Positions 21,136-30,546 of a stretch of 64,000 nt of DNA are shown here, in pieces. Every line of letters starts with the position of its first letter. Position 1 is the stretch's first letter. The position numbers and the translations under genes are program-made. This stretch comes from Psychrobacter sp. M13 (GTDB taxonomy: Bacteria; Pseudomonadota; Gammaproteobacteria; Pseudomonadales; Moraxellaceae), in NCBI RefSeq assembly GCF_030718935.1, contig NZ_CP132194.1, positions 1 to 64,000 on the forward strand, written 5' to 3'. A model generated the notes under the pieces. It ran no database searches, was not told where the DNA came from, and worked only from the letters and a program-made list of their open reading frames with translations.

Positions 21136-22293
21136 ATGTTGCACAACTTTGATGAGATAATTGATAGACGTCATACTGGATCGCTGAAATGGCCTTATAC
21201 CGATGACACTATTGCACTTTGGGTGGCTGATATGGATTTTAGAGCCGCGCAGCCCATTCTAGATACGATTGAGCAAGTAGTGCAGCATGGCGTATTGGGC
21301 TATACCAAACCTACTGAGGCTTTGTACAAGACTATTATTAAATGGCATAGCAGTCGTTATGATTTGGCATTGGATAAACAGCATATCCTGTTCTCCCACG
21401 GTGTCGTTCCAAGCTTGGCGCTGATGTTGAGAGTATTTACCAAGGCTGGCGATGCGGTAATGATCAATGATCCTATTTATACGCCCTTTATGACGAAGGT
21501 TCAGGTTAATGACCGACGACTTATTACTTCTACATTAAAAGAGAGTGAAGGCAGATATTATCTAGACTTGGCTGATATCGAAGCCAAAATTATCGAGCAC
21601 GACGTCAAGCTATATTTACTGTGTAACCCGCATAATCCAGGTGGTCGTGTATGGAGGCTAAGTGAGCTTGAGGCGCTATTGTTGATCTGCAAAAAACATA
21701 ATGTAGCGATAGTTAGCGATGAGATTCATCAGGACTTAACCTTGAGTGGTTATGAGTTTACGCCCTTTTTACGGGTAGCAAAAGGCTATGAGCATAAGGT
21801 GGCGAGCATCACTTCAATGACCAAAACCTTTAATGTGGCAGGTATTAAAGGCTCACTAATATTTGCTAAAGATCAGGAGTTGATAGATAGAATCAGCCAA
21901 CAGCAGCGCTTAGGTGATGAGCATGATCTGAATTTATTTGCTTATGAGGTGATGCGTACTGCTTATGAAGAGGGCGGGGATTGGCTGGCGCAGCTGTTAG
22001 TTTATATTGAAGCTAATATTGAATTGACCCTTGGTTTTTTACTAGAGCATCTACCCGATATCAAAGTCATGCGCCCAGAAGCCTCGTATTTGATATGGCT
22101 CGATTGCTCAGCGTATGGCGCGGATGATCAAGCGCTTTATGACAAGCTTAGAGCTGCCAAAGTTGAGCTTAGTGCAGGCATTCAATATGGTACTGAGGGA
22201 CATCTAAAAATGCGCCTCAATGTGGCTTGTCCTCAAGAGGTGCTTATTGAGGGGTTGAATCGTATTCATACAGCGTTTAGTGATATGAGCTAG
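21136..22293 (+). CDS. MalY/PatB-type PLP-dependent C-S lyase or aminotransferase
   Basis: Fold-type I PLP enzyme of 385 aa in the MalY/PatB (cystathionine beta-lyase-like) family, probably cleaving cystathionine or related thioethers. It starts with the family's FDEIIDRRHTGSLKWP and VADMDFRAAQPI. The PLP-aspartate region is IVSDEIHQDL and the PLP lysine lies in SMTKTFNVAGIKGS near residue 235. It is divergent from the AGPS-like operon, with about 190 bases between their starts. The physiological substrate is not shown by the sequence. Confidence 0.93.
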   Translation: MLHNFDEIIDRRHTGSLKWPYTDDTIALWVADMDFRAAQPILDTIEQVVQHGVLGYTKPTEALYKTIIKWHSSRYDLALDKQHILFSHGVVPSLALMLRVFTKAGDAVMINDPIYTPFMTKVQVNDRRLITSTLKESEGRYYLDLADIEAKIIEHDVKLYLLCNPHNPGGRVWRLSELEALLLICKKHNVAIVSDEIHQDLTLSGYEFTPFLRVAKGYEHKVASITSMTKTFNVAGIKGSLIFAKDQELIDRISQQQRLGDEHDLNLFAYEVMRTAYEEGGDWLAQLLVYIEANIELTLGFLLEHLPDIKVMRPEASYLIWLDCSAYGADDQALYDKLRAAKVELSAGIQYGTEGHLKMRLNVACPQEVLIEGLNRIHTAFSDMS

Positions 22294-22325
22294 ATAAGAG
22301 TCGGGTCATATTTTTATCAATATCG

Positions 22326-22352
22326 TTAAAAAAACCCCGCAATAGCGAGGTT
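22326..22352 (-). terminator. Terminator of the short YadA-like gene
   Basis: Read on the minus strand, AACCTCGC-TATT-GCGGGGTT is followed by a T run of seven. There is one internal mismatch. It lies 44 bases beyond the stop of the 279-aa adhesin-like gene and may also stop malY transcription. Confidence 0.65.
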
Positions 22353-22395
22353 TAAGAGATTCAAATATATTCAAATGATTTTCTAGATATTATTC

Positions 22396-23235
22396 TTAGC
22401 GAGCTGACTTATAGTAGTCAACCAGCATAGTGCCTAAAGTACCATTGTCGTCGATAGTGACGATTCTGACTGTGCCTGTCTGAGATGTTGTACTAGCTGC
22501 TACTTGTCCTGCGCTACCTAAGACCACTTGATTGCCTTTAGCCGCCATTGCGCCATTACCGATGGCGATGCTATTGATGCCGCCTGCCATAGATTTATTG
22601 CCTAGCGCTACCGAATTGGCACCTTGTGCTGTGGCAGCTTCACCGACTGCGGTTGAACGAACACCACTAGCATTGGCTATATGACCGAAAGCTTGCGCAC
22701 GCTCGGCAGTGGCTTTGGACTGCCAGCCGATAGAGGTTGAGCCGAGTCCTGCAGCGTTGGCTTCACCACCGACGGCAGTTGCTGAATTGAGCCCTGCATT
22801 GGCTTTGTTACCGACAGCGACAGTGTCATTAGTGCCACCAGCCATGGCCGCTTCACCAACTGCGGTCGCGCGTACGCCACTAGCATTGGCTAGATGGCCG
22901 AAAGCCTGTGCTCGCTCGGCAGTGGCTTTGGACTGCCAGCCGATAGACGTTGAGCCTAAACCCGCTGCATTCGCTTGACCACCGACAGCGGTTGCCGAGT
23001 TAAGACCTGCGTTCGCCATATTACCGATAGCGACGGTATCGTTAGTACCACTAGACATAGCGCTATCGCCTAAAATGATAGCAGTACTGTTAGCATTTGC
23101 CATCATTTGAGTATGTGCATCATTCGGTTGAGAGTCAGTGGCTGTGGTCATAGCCGTACAAGCAGAGGTGGCAGCGATAGCTAAAGTAAGGGCGCTGATT
23201 TTGACTGCTGATTTTGATAAAAAGTCCATTTTCAT
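22396..23235 (-). CDS. YadA-head repeat protein without membrane anchor
   Basis: A 279-aa exported protein made almost wholly of 14-residue YadA-type collagen-like beta-roll repeats of the form AxGxxSxAxG. It has two consecutive 70-residue blocks (five 14-mers each). The signal sequence is almost the same as in the large neighbour, but here it ends in TSAC, a weak lipobox. The C-terminus matches the large protein up to the IVT-D-NGTLGT stretch, then stops at VDYYKSAR. The coiled-coil stalk and the trimeric outer-membrane anchor are missing. It could be a secreted or lipid-anchored head, or a decayed copy. Confidence 0.8.
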   Translation of the reverse strand: MKMDFLSKSAVKISALTLAIAATSACTAMTTATDSQPNDAHTQMMANANSTAIILGDSAMSSGTNDTVAIGNMANAGLNSATAVGGQANAAGLGSTSIGWQSKATAERAQAFGHLANASGVRATAVGEAAMAGGTNDTVAVGNKANAGLNSATAVGGEANAAGLGSTSIGWQSKATAERAQAFGHIANASGVRSTAVGEAATAQGANSVALGNKSMAGGINSIAIGNGAMAAKGNQVVLGSAGQVAASTTSQTGTVRIVTIDDNGTLGTMLVDYYKSAR

Positions 23236-23342
23236 TGTTTAATCCTTTTTAAAGCCTTTATGGCTTGATGATGAATATAGTTGTGGATTGATAAAGATTA
23301 CAGGGCAAATAGTATTAAAACATACTATCGTAGCGTTAATTA

Positions 23343-23370
23343 ATAAAACCTCGCAGTAACGAGGTCTTAT
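23343..23370 (-). terminator. Terminator of the large YadA-like gene
   Basis: On the minus strand, ACCTCG-TTACTG-CGAGGT is followed by a T-rich tail (TTTATTAATT), about 75 bases beyond the stop. Confidence 0.6.
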
Positions 23371-23445
23371 TAATGTTAAAGAGTCGAAAGTAATTTCAGC
23401 TATTAAGTTTTGGTTAGCTAACTTGGATAGATGGTTATAGGCAGC

Positions 23446-25488
23446 TTACCAAGCAAAAGTCACGCCGCCACGTGCGCCGACTTTGCCCGTATCAAGACCA
23501 ACGCCTGCACCCGCTGAGATCGACATAGTATCGCTCAAGCGACTAGCAAATGAAGTACTTAGAGCTGAGCCACCATTGTAATAACCCGTACCAATCGTCA
23601 TCGCATAGCGTTTGCCTGAGGGAATGACTGGGGTCTCTAATGCAAGCGCCATAGCGATGCCGTCTTCGGCTTCATCCAAGCGTTCTTCTTGGCGGTTATA
23701 CTGGCTGCGTAAATCGCTAACTTGCATATTAGTATTAGCCAGCTGATTAACAGTCGCTAGTGAAGTTACAGAGACGCTAGTACCCAAAGTACCGTTGGCA
23801 TCAGTTGTGACAATGTTGGTATTGCCTGTCTGTGAGGTTGTACTGGCCTGCAACTGACCTGCGCCGCCGATAGCAATTTGGTTGTCGTTCGCAGCTGACG
23901 CTTCGTTACCAATAGCGATACTGTTTAAGCCGCCTGCGCTTGCCGCTTCACCGACTGCAGTCGAGCGTACCCCAGTTGCTGAGGCTAAATGACCGAAAGC
24001 TTGCGCCCGTTCAGCGCTGGCGGTTGACTGCCAACCTACTGCGGTCGCGCCTGCTTGAGTAGCCTGAGCTTGGGCGCCAATCGCGGTTGAAGAAGTGCCA
24101 GAAGCTGTCGTTTGACGGACGCCACTTCTATCGCCACCTATTGCAACGCCATCTAGACCTGAGGCGACTGAATTATTACCAATAGCGATAGCATTATCTG
24201 ATGACGCCGCTGCTGCTTCACCGACAGCGGTAGAGCGAACGCCACTAGCATTAGCGAGATGACCAAAGGCTTGCGCGCGTTCAGCGGTCGCTTTGGACTG
24301 CCAACCGATAGAAGTAGAGCCTAGACCTGCTGCATTGGCTTGACCACCGACAGCGGTAGCAGAATTAAGACCTGCATTCGCTTGATTACCGATGGCAACA
24401 GTGTCATTAGTGCCGCCAGCATTTGCCGCTTCACCCAAAGCAGTAGAGCGTTCACCACTAGCGTTAGCTAGATGTCCAACTGCGGTCGCTCGCTCTGCCG
24501 TAGCTTTGGACTGCCAACCAATCGAGGTGGCTGCAAGTCCTGCTGCATTCGCTTGACCACCGACTGCAACTGCTGAGTTATTGCCTGCATTGGCAGCATT
24601 ACCAATAGCAACCGTATCGTTCGTGCCGCCTGCAACTGAGCCATTACCTAGAGCGACAGAAGCTTCACCTTGTGCGGCAGCTGCTTCACCGACTGCGGTT
24701 GAGCGAACACCACTAGCATTGGCTAAATGACCGAAAGCTTGCGCGCGTTCCGCTGATGCGGTAGATTGCCAACCGATAGCAGATGCGCCTGCAGCAGTGG
24801 CTTGAGCTTGTCCACCGATTGCAGTCGAGGATGTACCTGAAGCGGTCGTTGCGCGTCCACCTGAGCGGTCACCGCCGATCGCCACGCCATCGGCACCTGA
24901 TGCAACTGCAGTGTTACCGATGGCAACAGCATTTGTGCCTGAAGCAACAGCATCTTCAGCGCCAGCAAAACTTTGATCACCTGAGGCTGTAGTTTGATGA
25001 CCGACTGCGGTAGCCATAGCGCCAGTTGCTGCTGCTTGCCAGCCTAAAGCAGTTGCACCTGGAGTATTCGCTAAGCTCTCACCACCAATAGCAGTGGTCG
25101 AATTACCCAAAGCCTGTGCTCCTGCACGCGAACCATTCGTAGAAACACCACCACCAAGCGCTACAGCATCAATGCCGTCAGCTTGCGAGTTAGCACCGAT
25201 GGAGATAGCGTTTTCAAAAGAAGCAAAAGCAGTGTTTCCGATCGCTATATCGTTCTCGTTTGCTGCAACTGCGTTTTGACCGACAGCAGTGGAATTATCA
25301 CCAAAGGCACTAGTGAATGGGCCACAAGCTAAAGCGTCTGTCCCAAAGCTGACCGCACCACCTGCATTTCCGCTAGCCAATTGACACTCAGCTGCCATCG
25401 CTGTAGTCGATCCCAAAGAGGCTGCCGCGATCGCTAGAGTGAGCGCACTAATTTTTAAAACTGAAGGAGATAGAAAGTCCGTTTTCAT
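23446..25488 (-). CDS. YadA-type trimeric autotransporter adhesin
   Basis: Type Vc secreted surface adhesin of 680 aa. A Sec signal peptide (to about AMAA, residue 32) is followed by more than thirty 14-residue head repeats of the form SxAxG / TAVG, including nearly identical 70-residue blocks. A short stalk comes next (about 560-600: VNQLANTNMQVSDLRSQYN). The C-terminal YadA anchor (about 610-680) ends in GGVTFAW, with the terminal aromatic residue needed for barrel assembly. GC content is higher than average because of Ala/Gly repeats. It lies next to an anchorless relative, probably from duplication. Confidence 0.92.
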   Translation of the reverse strand: MKTDFLSPSVLKISALTLAIAAASLGSTTAMAAECQLASGNAGGAVSFGTDALACGPFTSAFGDNSTAVGQNAVAANENDIAIGNTAFASFENAISIGANSQADGIDAVALGGGVSTNGSRAGAQALGNSTTAIGGESLANTPGATALGWQAAATGAMATAVGHQTTASGDQSFAGAEDAVASGTNAVAIGNTAVASGADGVAIGGDRSGGRATTASGTSSTAIGGQAQATAAGASAIGWQSTASAERAQAFGHLANASGVRSTAVGEAAAAQGEASVALGNGSVAGGTNDTVAIGNAANAGNNSAVAVGGQANAAGLAATSIGWQSKATAERATAVGHLANASGERSTALGEAANAGGTNDTVAIGNQANAGLNSATAVGGQANAAGLGSTSIGWQSKATAERAQAFGHLANASGVRSTAVGEAAAASSDNAIAIGNNSVASGLDGVAIGGDRSGVRQTTASGTSSTAIGAQAQATQAGATAVGWQSTASAERAQAFGHLASATGVRSTAVGEAASAGGLNSIAIGNEASAANDNQIAIGGAGQLQASTTSQTGNTNIVTTDANGTLGTSVSVTSLATVNQLANTNMQVSDLRSQYNRQEERLDEAEDGIAMALALETPVIPSGKRYAMTIGTGYYNGGSALSTSFASRLSDTMSISAGAGVGLDTGKVGARGGVTFAW

Positions 25489-25877
25489 AATGATTCATCC
25501 TATTTTCAAAGGCCGCAAAGGCTTTGGAGTGGGTTTGATTAAATACAAATAAAGAGTATATCGCTTGAAGTATCCGCCGAATCCGTAGCTTATACTGTTA
25601 AATTAACCTTAACACTGTAACACTATTCTGTAGGGTGTTTAGATAAATTTTTACAAAATATTGACTAAAATTATATATAAAACTGGTGAATAATAACTGC
25701 CTTTTACAGCCACTATTCAACCACCTATAACTAAAGTGAGCGGTAATATGACTAATAAGAACGCTTATTTAAGTAATAAATAAAATAGTCATGATTAATC
25801 AGCACACCAATCGCCATTATTCTCTTAAATCTTGTTAAAATAGGCCACCAATTTTATCTATTGATGGACATCCTTTT
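25489..25877. other. Intergenic region upstream of guaA
   Basis: About 390 bases separating the divergent yadA-like gene and guaA. It is AT-rich with no convincing gene, hairpin or repeat. Promoters for both genes must lie here. Confidence 0.5.
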
Positions 25878-27485
25878 ATGACAACCGTTGCCCCTTCGAA
25901 TACTAATGTTCCCGCTATCAAAGAAGATCGCATCTTAATTCTCGATTTTGGCTCGCAATATAGCCAGCTCATTGCTCGCCGTGTCCGCGATTCTGGCGTA
26001 TTCTGTGAGATGTTCCCGTTTGATATCGATACCCAGCGCATCATCGATTTTGGCGCAAAAGGCATTATTTTATCGGGTGGTCCTGAGAGCGTCCATGCTG
26101 AGAATAGCCCACGTATCAATGATGCGGTCTTTGACTTAGGTGTACCAGTATTAGGTATTTGCTACGGTATGCAAGCGATGGCAGAGCGCTTCGGCGGCAA
26201 AGTTCACGCTAGCGATATTCATGAATTTGGCGCATCGACGATCAATATCGATGGTAAGTCGACGCTTATAAACGGTATCGAAGATGCAGCAGGTAAGCTG
26301 AATGTGTGGATGAGTCATGGCGATAAAGTGATTGAAGCACCACAAGGTTTTGATATTGTCGCCAGTACGCCAAGCTGTCCGATTGCGATTATGGCTGATG
26401 ACAGCCGCCATTATTATGGTCTCCAATTCCATCCAGAAGTCACTCATACCGAGCAAGGTCAAGCATTACTCGGTCGTTTCGTCCATGAGATTTGCGACTG
26501 CGCGGGTAGCTGGACGGCTGACAATATTATCGATATGCGTATCGAACAACTGAAAAAGCAAATCGGTGATAAGCAAGTTCTACTTGGTTTATCGGGTGGA
26601 GTCGACAGCTCAGTCGTGGCAGCGCTATTGCATAAAGCCATTGGCGATCAGCTCACCTGTGTATTTGTCGATACTGGTCTGCTCCGTCTCAATGAAGGCG
26701 ACCAAGTGATGCAAATCTTTGCTGAAAACATGGGTGTCAAGGTCATCCGTGTCGATGCCGAAGAGTTATTCTTAACCGCATTGGCTGGCGAGTCTGATCC
26801 TGAAGCTAAACGTAAAATTATCGGTAAAACCTTTATCGATGTCTTCGCTAATAGCGCTCGTGAAGTCAGCGAGCAAAGCGACGGTAAAGTCATCGAGTTC
26901 TTAGCGCAAGGGACGATTTATCCAGACGTCATCGAATCCGCCAAGTCGCATCAAGGTAAAGCCCATGTGATTAAGAGCCATCATAATGTTGGCGGTCTGC
27001 CAGATGATTTGGCGTTTGAATTGGTTGAGCCGTTACGTGATTTGTTTAAAGATGAAGTGCGTAAATTAGGTCTTACCTTAGGTCTACCTGCGAAGATGAT
27101 AAATCGCCATCCGTTCCCAGGACCAGGTCTAGGTGTGCGTATTTTGGGCGAAGTGACTAAAGAGTTCGCCGATATCCTGCGCTCTGCTGATGCCATCTTT
27201 ATGGAAGAGTTAGAGCGTTCAGGTTGGTATGAGAAGACTGCGCAAGCGTTTGCGGTATTCCAACCGATCAAGTCCGTCGGCGTGGTCGGTGATGGTCGCC
27301 GCTATGCGTGGGTGATTGCGCTACGTGCCGTTGAGACAGTAGACTTTATGACTGCGCGCTTTGCTCATCTGCCGTATGATTTGATAGAGACGGTATCGAA
27401 TCGTATTATGAATGAAATCGCTGAGGTGTCACGGGTGACTTATGATGTGTCGAGTAAGCCACCTGCAACGATTGAGTGGGAGTAA
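25878..27485 (+). CDS. guaA: GMP synthase (glutamine-hydrolysing)
   Basis: Converts XMP to GMP using ATP and glutamine, the last step of guanine nucleotide synthesis. The class I glutamine amidotransferase domain has the catalytic Cys in GICYGMQAM near residue 96. The His/Glu pair follows in QFHPEVTH. The ATP-pyrophosphatase domain has the P-loop LSGGVDSSV near 240 and the C-terminal dimerisation domain ends PPATIEWE. At 535 aa it is about 10 residues longer than E. coli, in the N-terminal tail. It is monocistronic with its own terminator. Confidence 0.98.
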   Translation: MTTVAPSNTNVPAIKEDRILILDFGSQYSQLIARRVRDSGVFCEMFPFDIDTQRIIDFGAKGIILSGGPESVHAENSPRINDAVFDLGVPVLGICYGMQAMAERFGGKVHASDIHEFGASTINIDGKSTLINGIEDAAGKLNVWMSHGDKVIEAPQGFDIVASTPSCPIAIMADDSRHYYGLQFHPEVTHTEQGQALLGRFVHEICDCAGSWTADNIIDMRIEQLKKQIGDKQVLLGLSGGVDSSVVAALLHKAIGDQLTCVFVDTGLLRLNEGDQVMQIFAENMGVKVIRVDAEELFLTALAGESDPEAKRKIIGKTFIDVFANSAREVSEQSDGKVIEFLAQGTIYPDVIESAKSHQGKAHVIKSHHNVGGLPDDLAFELVEPLRDLFKDEVRKLGLTLGLPAKMINRHPFPGPGLGVRILGEVTKEFADILRSADAIFMEELERSGWYEKTAQAFAVFQPIKSVGVVGDGRRYAWVIALRAVETVDFMTARFAHLPYDLIETVSNRIMNEIAEVSRVTYDVSSKPPATIEWE

Positions 27486-27821
27486 CACTTAATAAAAGCT
27501 ATCAACCTAAAAATCTGATTAGCGTTGTCAAACTCGCTTAGCCTACTTGATGTAGTGCTAGCACTCGTTTTCCTAGCTACTCAAATTTTTTGAATTGATA
27601 TACAGCTTGTCATAAATAAAAAAACACTCAACTTGGTTGGGTGTTTTTTCGTTTTGTAAAACATCTTAAAGTAATAGATTTAGGTTTGCAATCTTACTAA
27701 CAACTATCTAAAATCCAACTTTAGGTTACTCTCAGTGTTTAAATGTGACTACAAAGTGTCAAGTGTAAATATCAATATTAGAGACTATTTTCGCAGTCTA
27801 AGTTGTTTTTTAGGAGTTTAT
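27486..27821. other. Intergenic region after guaA
   Basis: 336 bases containing the guaA terminator (27622-27649) and the presumed promoter of the Ltp gene. A TAGGAGT ribosome-binding site at 27811-27817 precedes the ATG at 27822. No other gene is visible. Confidence 0.5.
27622..27649 (+). terminator. guaA terminator
   Basis: Stem AAACACTCAAC-TTG-GTTGGGTGTTT followed by a T run, about 135 bases past the guaA stop. Preceding A residues may allow function in both directions. Confidence 0.75.
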
Positions 27822-28337
27822 ATGAAGAAATTATTTAAATGGATTGTTATTATATTTATTGGACTTATTATTATTGGTGTTATTTTTGGAGACGACTCAG
27901 CAGAGCAAGAAACTACAGTTGTGCAATCAACTGAAGAAAACACAGTGAATCAAGTTGCAAATACAACTCCTGAACAGACTGAAATAAAACAAGAAGAGAT
28001 TCAAGTAGAAGAGGCAGAAGGTTTAAGTAGACCTCAAAAAAATGCGGTTAGATCAGCAGAACAGTATATTAATATGACTGGGTTTTCAAGAGATGGGCTT
28101 ATTGAACAGCTTTCATCAGACGCAGGAAGTGGTTATGAGATCACTGATGCTACCGTAGCAGTGGATAGTCTAAACATTGATTGGAATGAGCAGGCTGTAA
28201 GGTCAGCCGAACAATATCTTGATATGACAGGTTTTTCTTGTGATGGACTTATCGAACAGCTTTCGTCTAGTGCAGGCAGTAAATACACTGTAGACGAAGC
28301 AACTTACGGAGCGCAACAGGCTGGTGCTTGTTCATAA
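27822..28337 (+). CDS. Membrane-anchored protein with two Ltp-like domains
   Basis: 171 aa. The N-terminal hydrophobic helix (residues 5-22, WIVIIFIGLIIIGVIF) anchors the protein and a low-complexity Glu/Thr/Gln linker follows. Two copies of a helix-turn-helix-like unit RSAEQYxxMTGFSxDGLIEQLSS then appear (about 75-105 and 125-155). These resemble the Ltp domain (PF07553), known from the prophage lipoprotein Ltp of Streptococcus phage TP-J34, which blocks phage DNA injection. Here no lipobox is seen, so it is not a lipoprotein. The start is set by TAGGAGT. The gene is AT-rich relative to guaA. A role in phage exclusion is inference only. Confidence 0.8.
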   Translation: MKKLFKWIVIIFIGLIIIGVIFGDDSAEQETTVVQSTEENTVNQVANTTPEQTEIKQEEIQVEEAEGLSRPQKNAVRSAEQYINMTGFSRDGLIEQLSSDAGSGYEITDATVAVDSLNIDWNEQAVRSAEQYLDMTGFSCDGLIEQLSSSAGSKYTVDEATYGAQQAGACS

Positions 28338-28380
28338 TTTAAAACGCTAAAACCACTAATGGTATTAAGTAGAATTATTA

Positions 28381-28410
28381 AAAGCACTTAATCGGATTGA
28401 GTGCTTTTTT
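28381..28410 (+). terminator. Terminator of the Ltp-like gene
   Basis: Stem AAAGCACTTAATC-G-GATTGAGTGCTTT followed by T residues, 43 bases after the stop. Confidence 0.8.
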
Positions 28411-28517
28411 AATTTAAAATTTTGAAAATAAATTTTAGTTGATTATGTTTCTGACTGCCCTCAAATACAAACTATACAAAATACCTGTGGACTGATTAAT
28501 AAAAGGAGTTGATACGA

Positions 28518-29417
28518 GTGAACGAAAATCTTGAGAGTATGATTCGATCACCAGCAATAAAAATGGCTAATGAAGCTCGGACGCGACTGGATTCGCTTTC
28601 TTATGCCACTGGATCATTAGCTGATCTTTCAAATGTATTAAATGATTTAGAGCCTGTCAGAACATTGGCCGAAAATATGGCGAATCAAGATTTGTTATCT
28701 CAACTATCTAAAACTTTTCCTCAAAATAAACTGGTTGCTTATGATTCTATAGCAGAAATGATAAAGAGTTTGACTGAATCAAATTCTCTTAACACACGGT
28801 TTTTTGAATCAGTAGAACTCAATAAAGCTTTTAAAGATGCGTTTGAAGCAACTCATCTAGGTTTAAAACCTCAAACACAATTTGTATTACCGAAAAGCAT
28901 TATATCTGAAAGCCAATTCGGTGATTTTAGTAGCATCATGTCTAAAGCAACAGAAGCTTTTAGACAGCTTGAATCGTTAAGTAGTCTTGATTCTTTTGAG
29001 ACACTATCTAGAATTAAAAACTTACCAACCGATACAGAGTTAGATAAAGCATCTAATACAAATTTTGAAAGACCACAAGCCACTCTAGCTGAAGTTGAGA
29101 GACTTGATGCGAAAATAAGTACAGAAGTGTCAAATACAGATGATTTTAATAAGCTATCTGAAGAAACTCAGAGGGATACTAGTCTTTTCTTAAAAAATTA
29201 TCGTTGGTTAATGATGAATCTAGTAGTTTCACTTTACCTAATTGAAGATTATTTAGATGAAGATTTAGATTTATCAAGAAAGAGTTTTACGATTGCTGAT
29301 AATGTAGAAGAGGTAATGATTAACATTGGTCACTATTGGAATGGAAATAAAGTTGCGCTACTTAACGGTTTTATTGTAACTCAGGTAAATAAAATTATAA
29401 GCTTAATAATGAGTTAA
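28518..29417 (+). CDS. Protein of unknown function
   Basis: 299 aa, no family recognised. Residues 1-215 are soluble and helical, rich in Ser/Asn/Leu with heptad-like stretches. Residues about 230-299 contain a mildly hydrophobic helix (WLMMNLVVSLYLIEDYL) and a second hydrophobic end (LLNGFIVTQVNKIISLIM). A GTG start at 28518 is chosen because AAGGAG at 28503-28508 sits 10 bases away; an upstream TTG would overlap that site. Low GC and position beside the Ltp-like gene mark it as accessory. It might act at the membrane, but the sequence does not show how. Confidence 0.7.
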   Translation: MNENLESMIRSPAIKMANEARTRLDSLSYATGSLADLSNVLNDLEPVRTLAENMANQDLLSQLSKTFPQNKLVAYDSIAEMIKSLTESNSLNTRFFESVELNKAFKDAFEATHLGLKPQTQFVLPKSIISESQFGDFSSIMSKATEAFRQLESLSSLDSFETLSRIKNLPTDTELDKASNTNFERPQATLAEVERLDAKISTEVSNTDDFNKLSEETQRDTSLFLKNYRWLMMNLVVSLYLIEDYLDEDLDLSRKSFTIADNVEEVMINIGHYWNGNKVALLNGFIVTQVNKIISLIMS

Positions 29418-29471
29418 AGCCATACTTAACCTAAAGTTAATATGGCTTCTAAAAGAATTCTTATATGAATC

Positions 29472-30476
29472 CTAACCCCGAACATTTACCACATAACGCC
29501 CAACGGTTTTGCTCGCCATAAAGCGATCTAAGTACTCAGGCGTTTGCTCAAGCGTAATCTCTTCACCATAATTTTCTAGATTAGGCAGCTTCATATCGGT
29601 GGACACGCGCTGCCAAATTGCCTTTTTATCCGCTAATGGAATGTAGACTGAATCGATACCGAGTAGGGACACCGCGCGGGTGATAAAAGGTATCACTGAC
29701 ATCGAAAAATCAGCGCCACTCGCTAGACCACAAGAGGTCACCGCGCCGCCTGCTTTGGTTTGCTTGAGTAAATTGGCTAGATAATCGCCACCAATCGTAT
29801 CAATGGCGTTTGCCCATAGCTCACGACCAGCAGGTTTATTACCGACTTCATTGATGGTATCGCGATGACGGACTTCACTTGCACCCAGCTCTTTTAGATA
29901 GTCGCTTTGCTCAGGTTTACCAGAGAAGGCGATGACCTCATAGCCCAATTGACTCAAAATTGCGATACTGATACTACCGACACCGCCCGTTGCGCCCGTG
30001 ACCGCGACTGGACCATGTTCAGGTTTTGCACCCATTTTTTCTAACTTTTGAATACTCAACGCTGCCGTTAAGCCGCCAGTACCATAAATCATCGCTTCTT
30101 TTAGTGTTAAGGAAGATGGACATTCGACTGCCCAATCGGCAGGGATAGAAATCATCTGACCTAGACCGCCATCCGTATCCATACCGAGATCATAGCCGAA
30201 TACCACGACCTCTTGCCCTGCTTTGAAGGTGCCAGACTTATCGCTGACCACGATACCAGCGGCATCGATACCAGGGGTATGTGGATAGTTTCTGGTGATT
30301 CTTTTATTGCCTGAGGCTGACATCGCATCTTTGAAATTTAATGATGAATAATGCACTTCGACGAGCAAGTCGTTCTCTGGCAAGTCGCTGATATTGCGCT
30401 CTTGAATGCTTTTATTGAATTCACCATCGCTGACCTCGCGGACGACTAAGGCTTTAAACTTTGTATCGTTAGACAT
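29472..30476 (-). CDS. acuI: Acryloyl-CoA reductase-like MDR oxidoreductase (AcuI/YhdH family)
   Basis: NADPH-dependent medium-chain reductase of 334 aa. It matches the YhdH/YhfP family, whose best known member AcuI reduces acryloyl-CoA to propionyl-CoA. Visible motifs are the family start SSLNFKDAMSASGN, PGIDAAGIVV, and the nucleotide-binding GATGGVGSISIAIL near residue 157. No catalytic zinc ligands are present, as expected. A second, more distant MDR gene lies 70 bases upstream on the same strand and may be co-transcribed. The exact substrate in this organism is inferred from family only. Confidence 0.88.
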   Translation of the reverse strand: MSNDTKFKALVVREVSDGEFNKSIQERNISDLPENDLLVEVHYSSLNFKDAMSASGNKRITRNYPHTPGIDAAGIVVSDKSGTFKAGQEVVVFGYDLGMDTDGGLGQMISIPADWAVECPSSLTLKEAMIYGTGGLTAALSIQKLEKMGAKPEHGPVAVTGATGGVGSISIAILSQLGYEVIAFSGKPEQSDYLKELGASEVRHRDTINEVGNKPAGRELWANAIDTIGGDYLANLLKQTKAGGAVTSCGLASGADFSMSVIPFITRAVSLLGIDSVYIPLADKKAIWQRVSTDMKLPNLENYGEEITLEQTPEYLDRFMASKTVGRYVVNVRG

Positions 30477-30546
30477 AAGGCTATTCCTACTTAGTTTTTT
30501 GGTACGTCTTTATTCATGAATGTAGAGAAGCGTACAAGATAATAAC

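Noticed and set aside
22677..22978. Open frames on the other strand and in other frames of the YadA genes
   Set aside because: They arise from the repetitive GC-rich coding sequence and have no independent start signals.
22396..25488. Regular short repeats that might suggest a CRISPR array
   Set aside because: They encode the 14-residue YadA head repeats in a continuous open frame, with no spacer structure and no cas genes.
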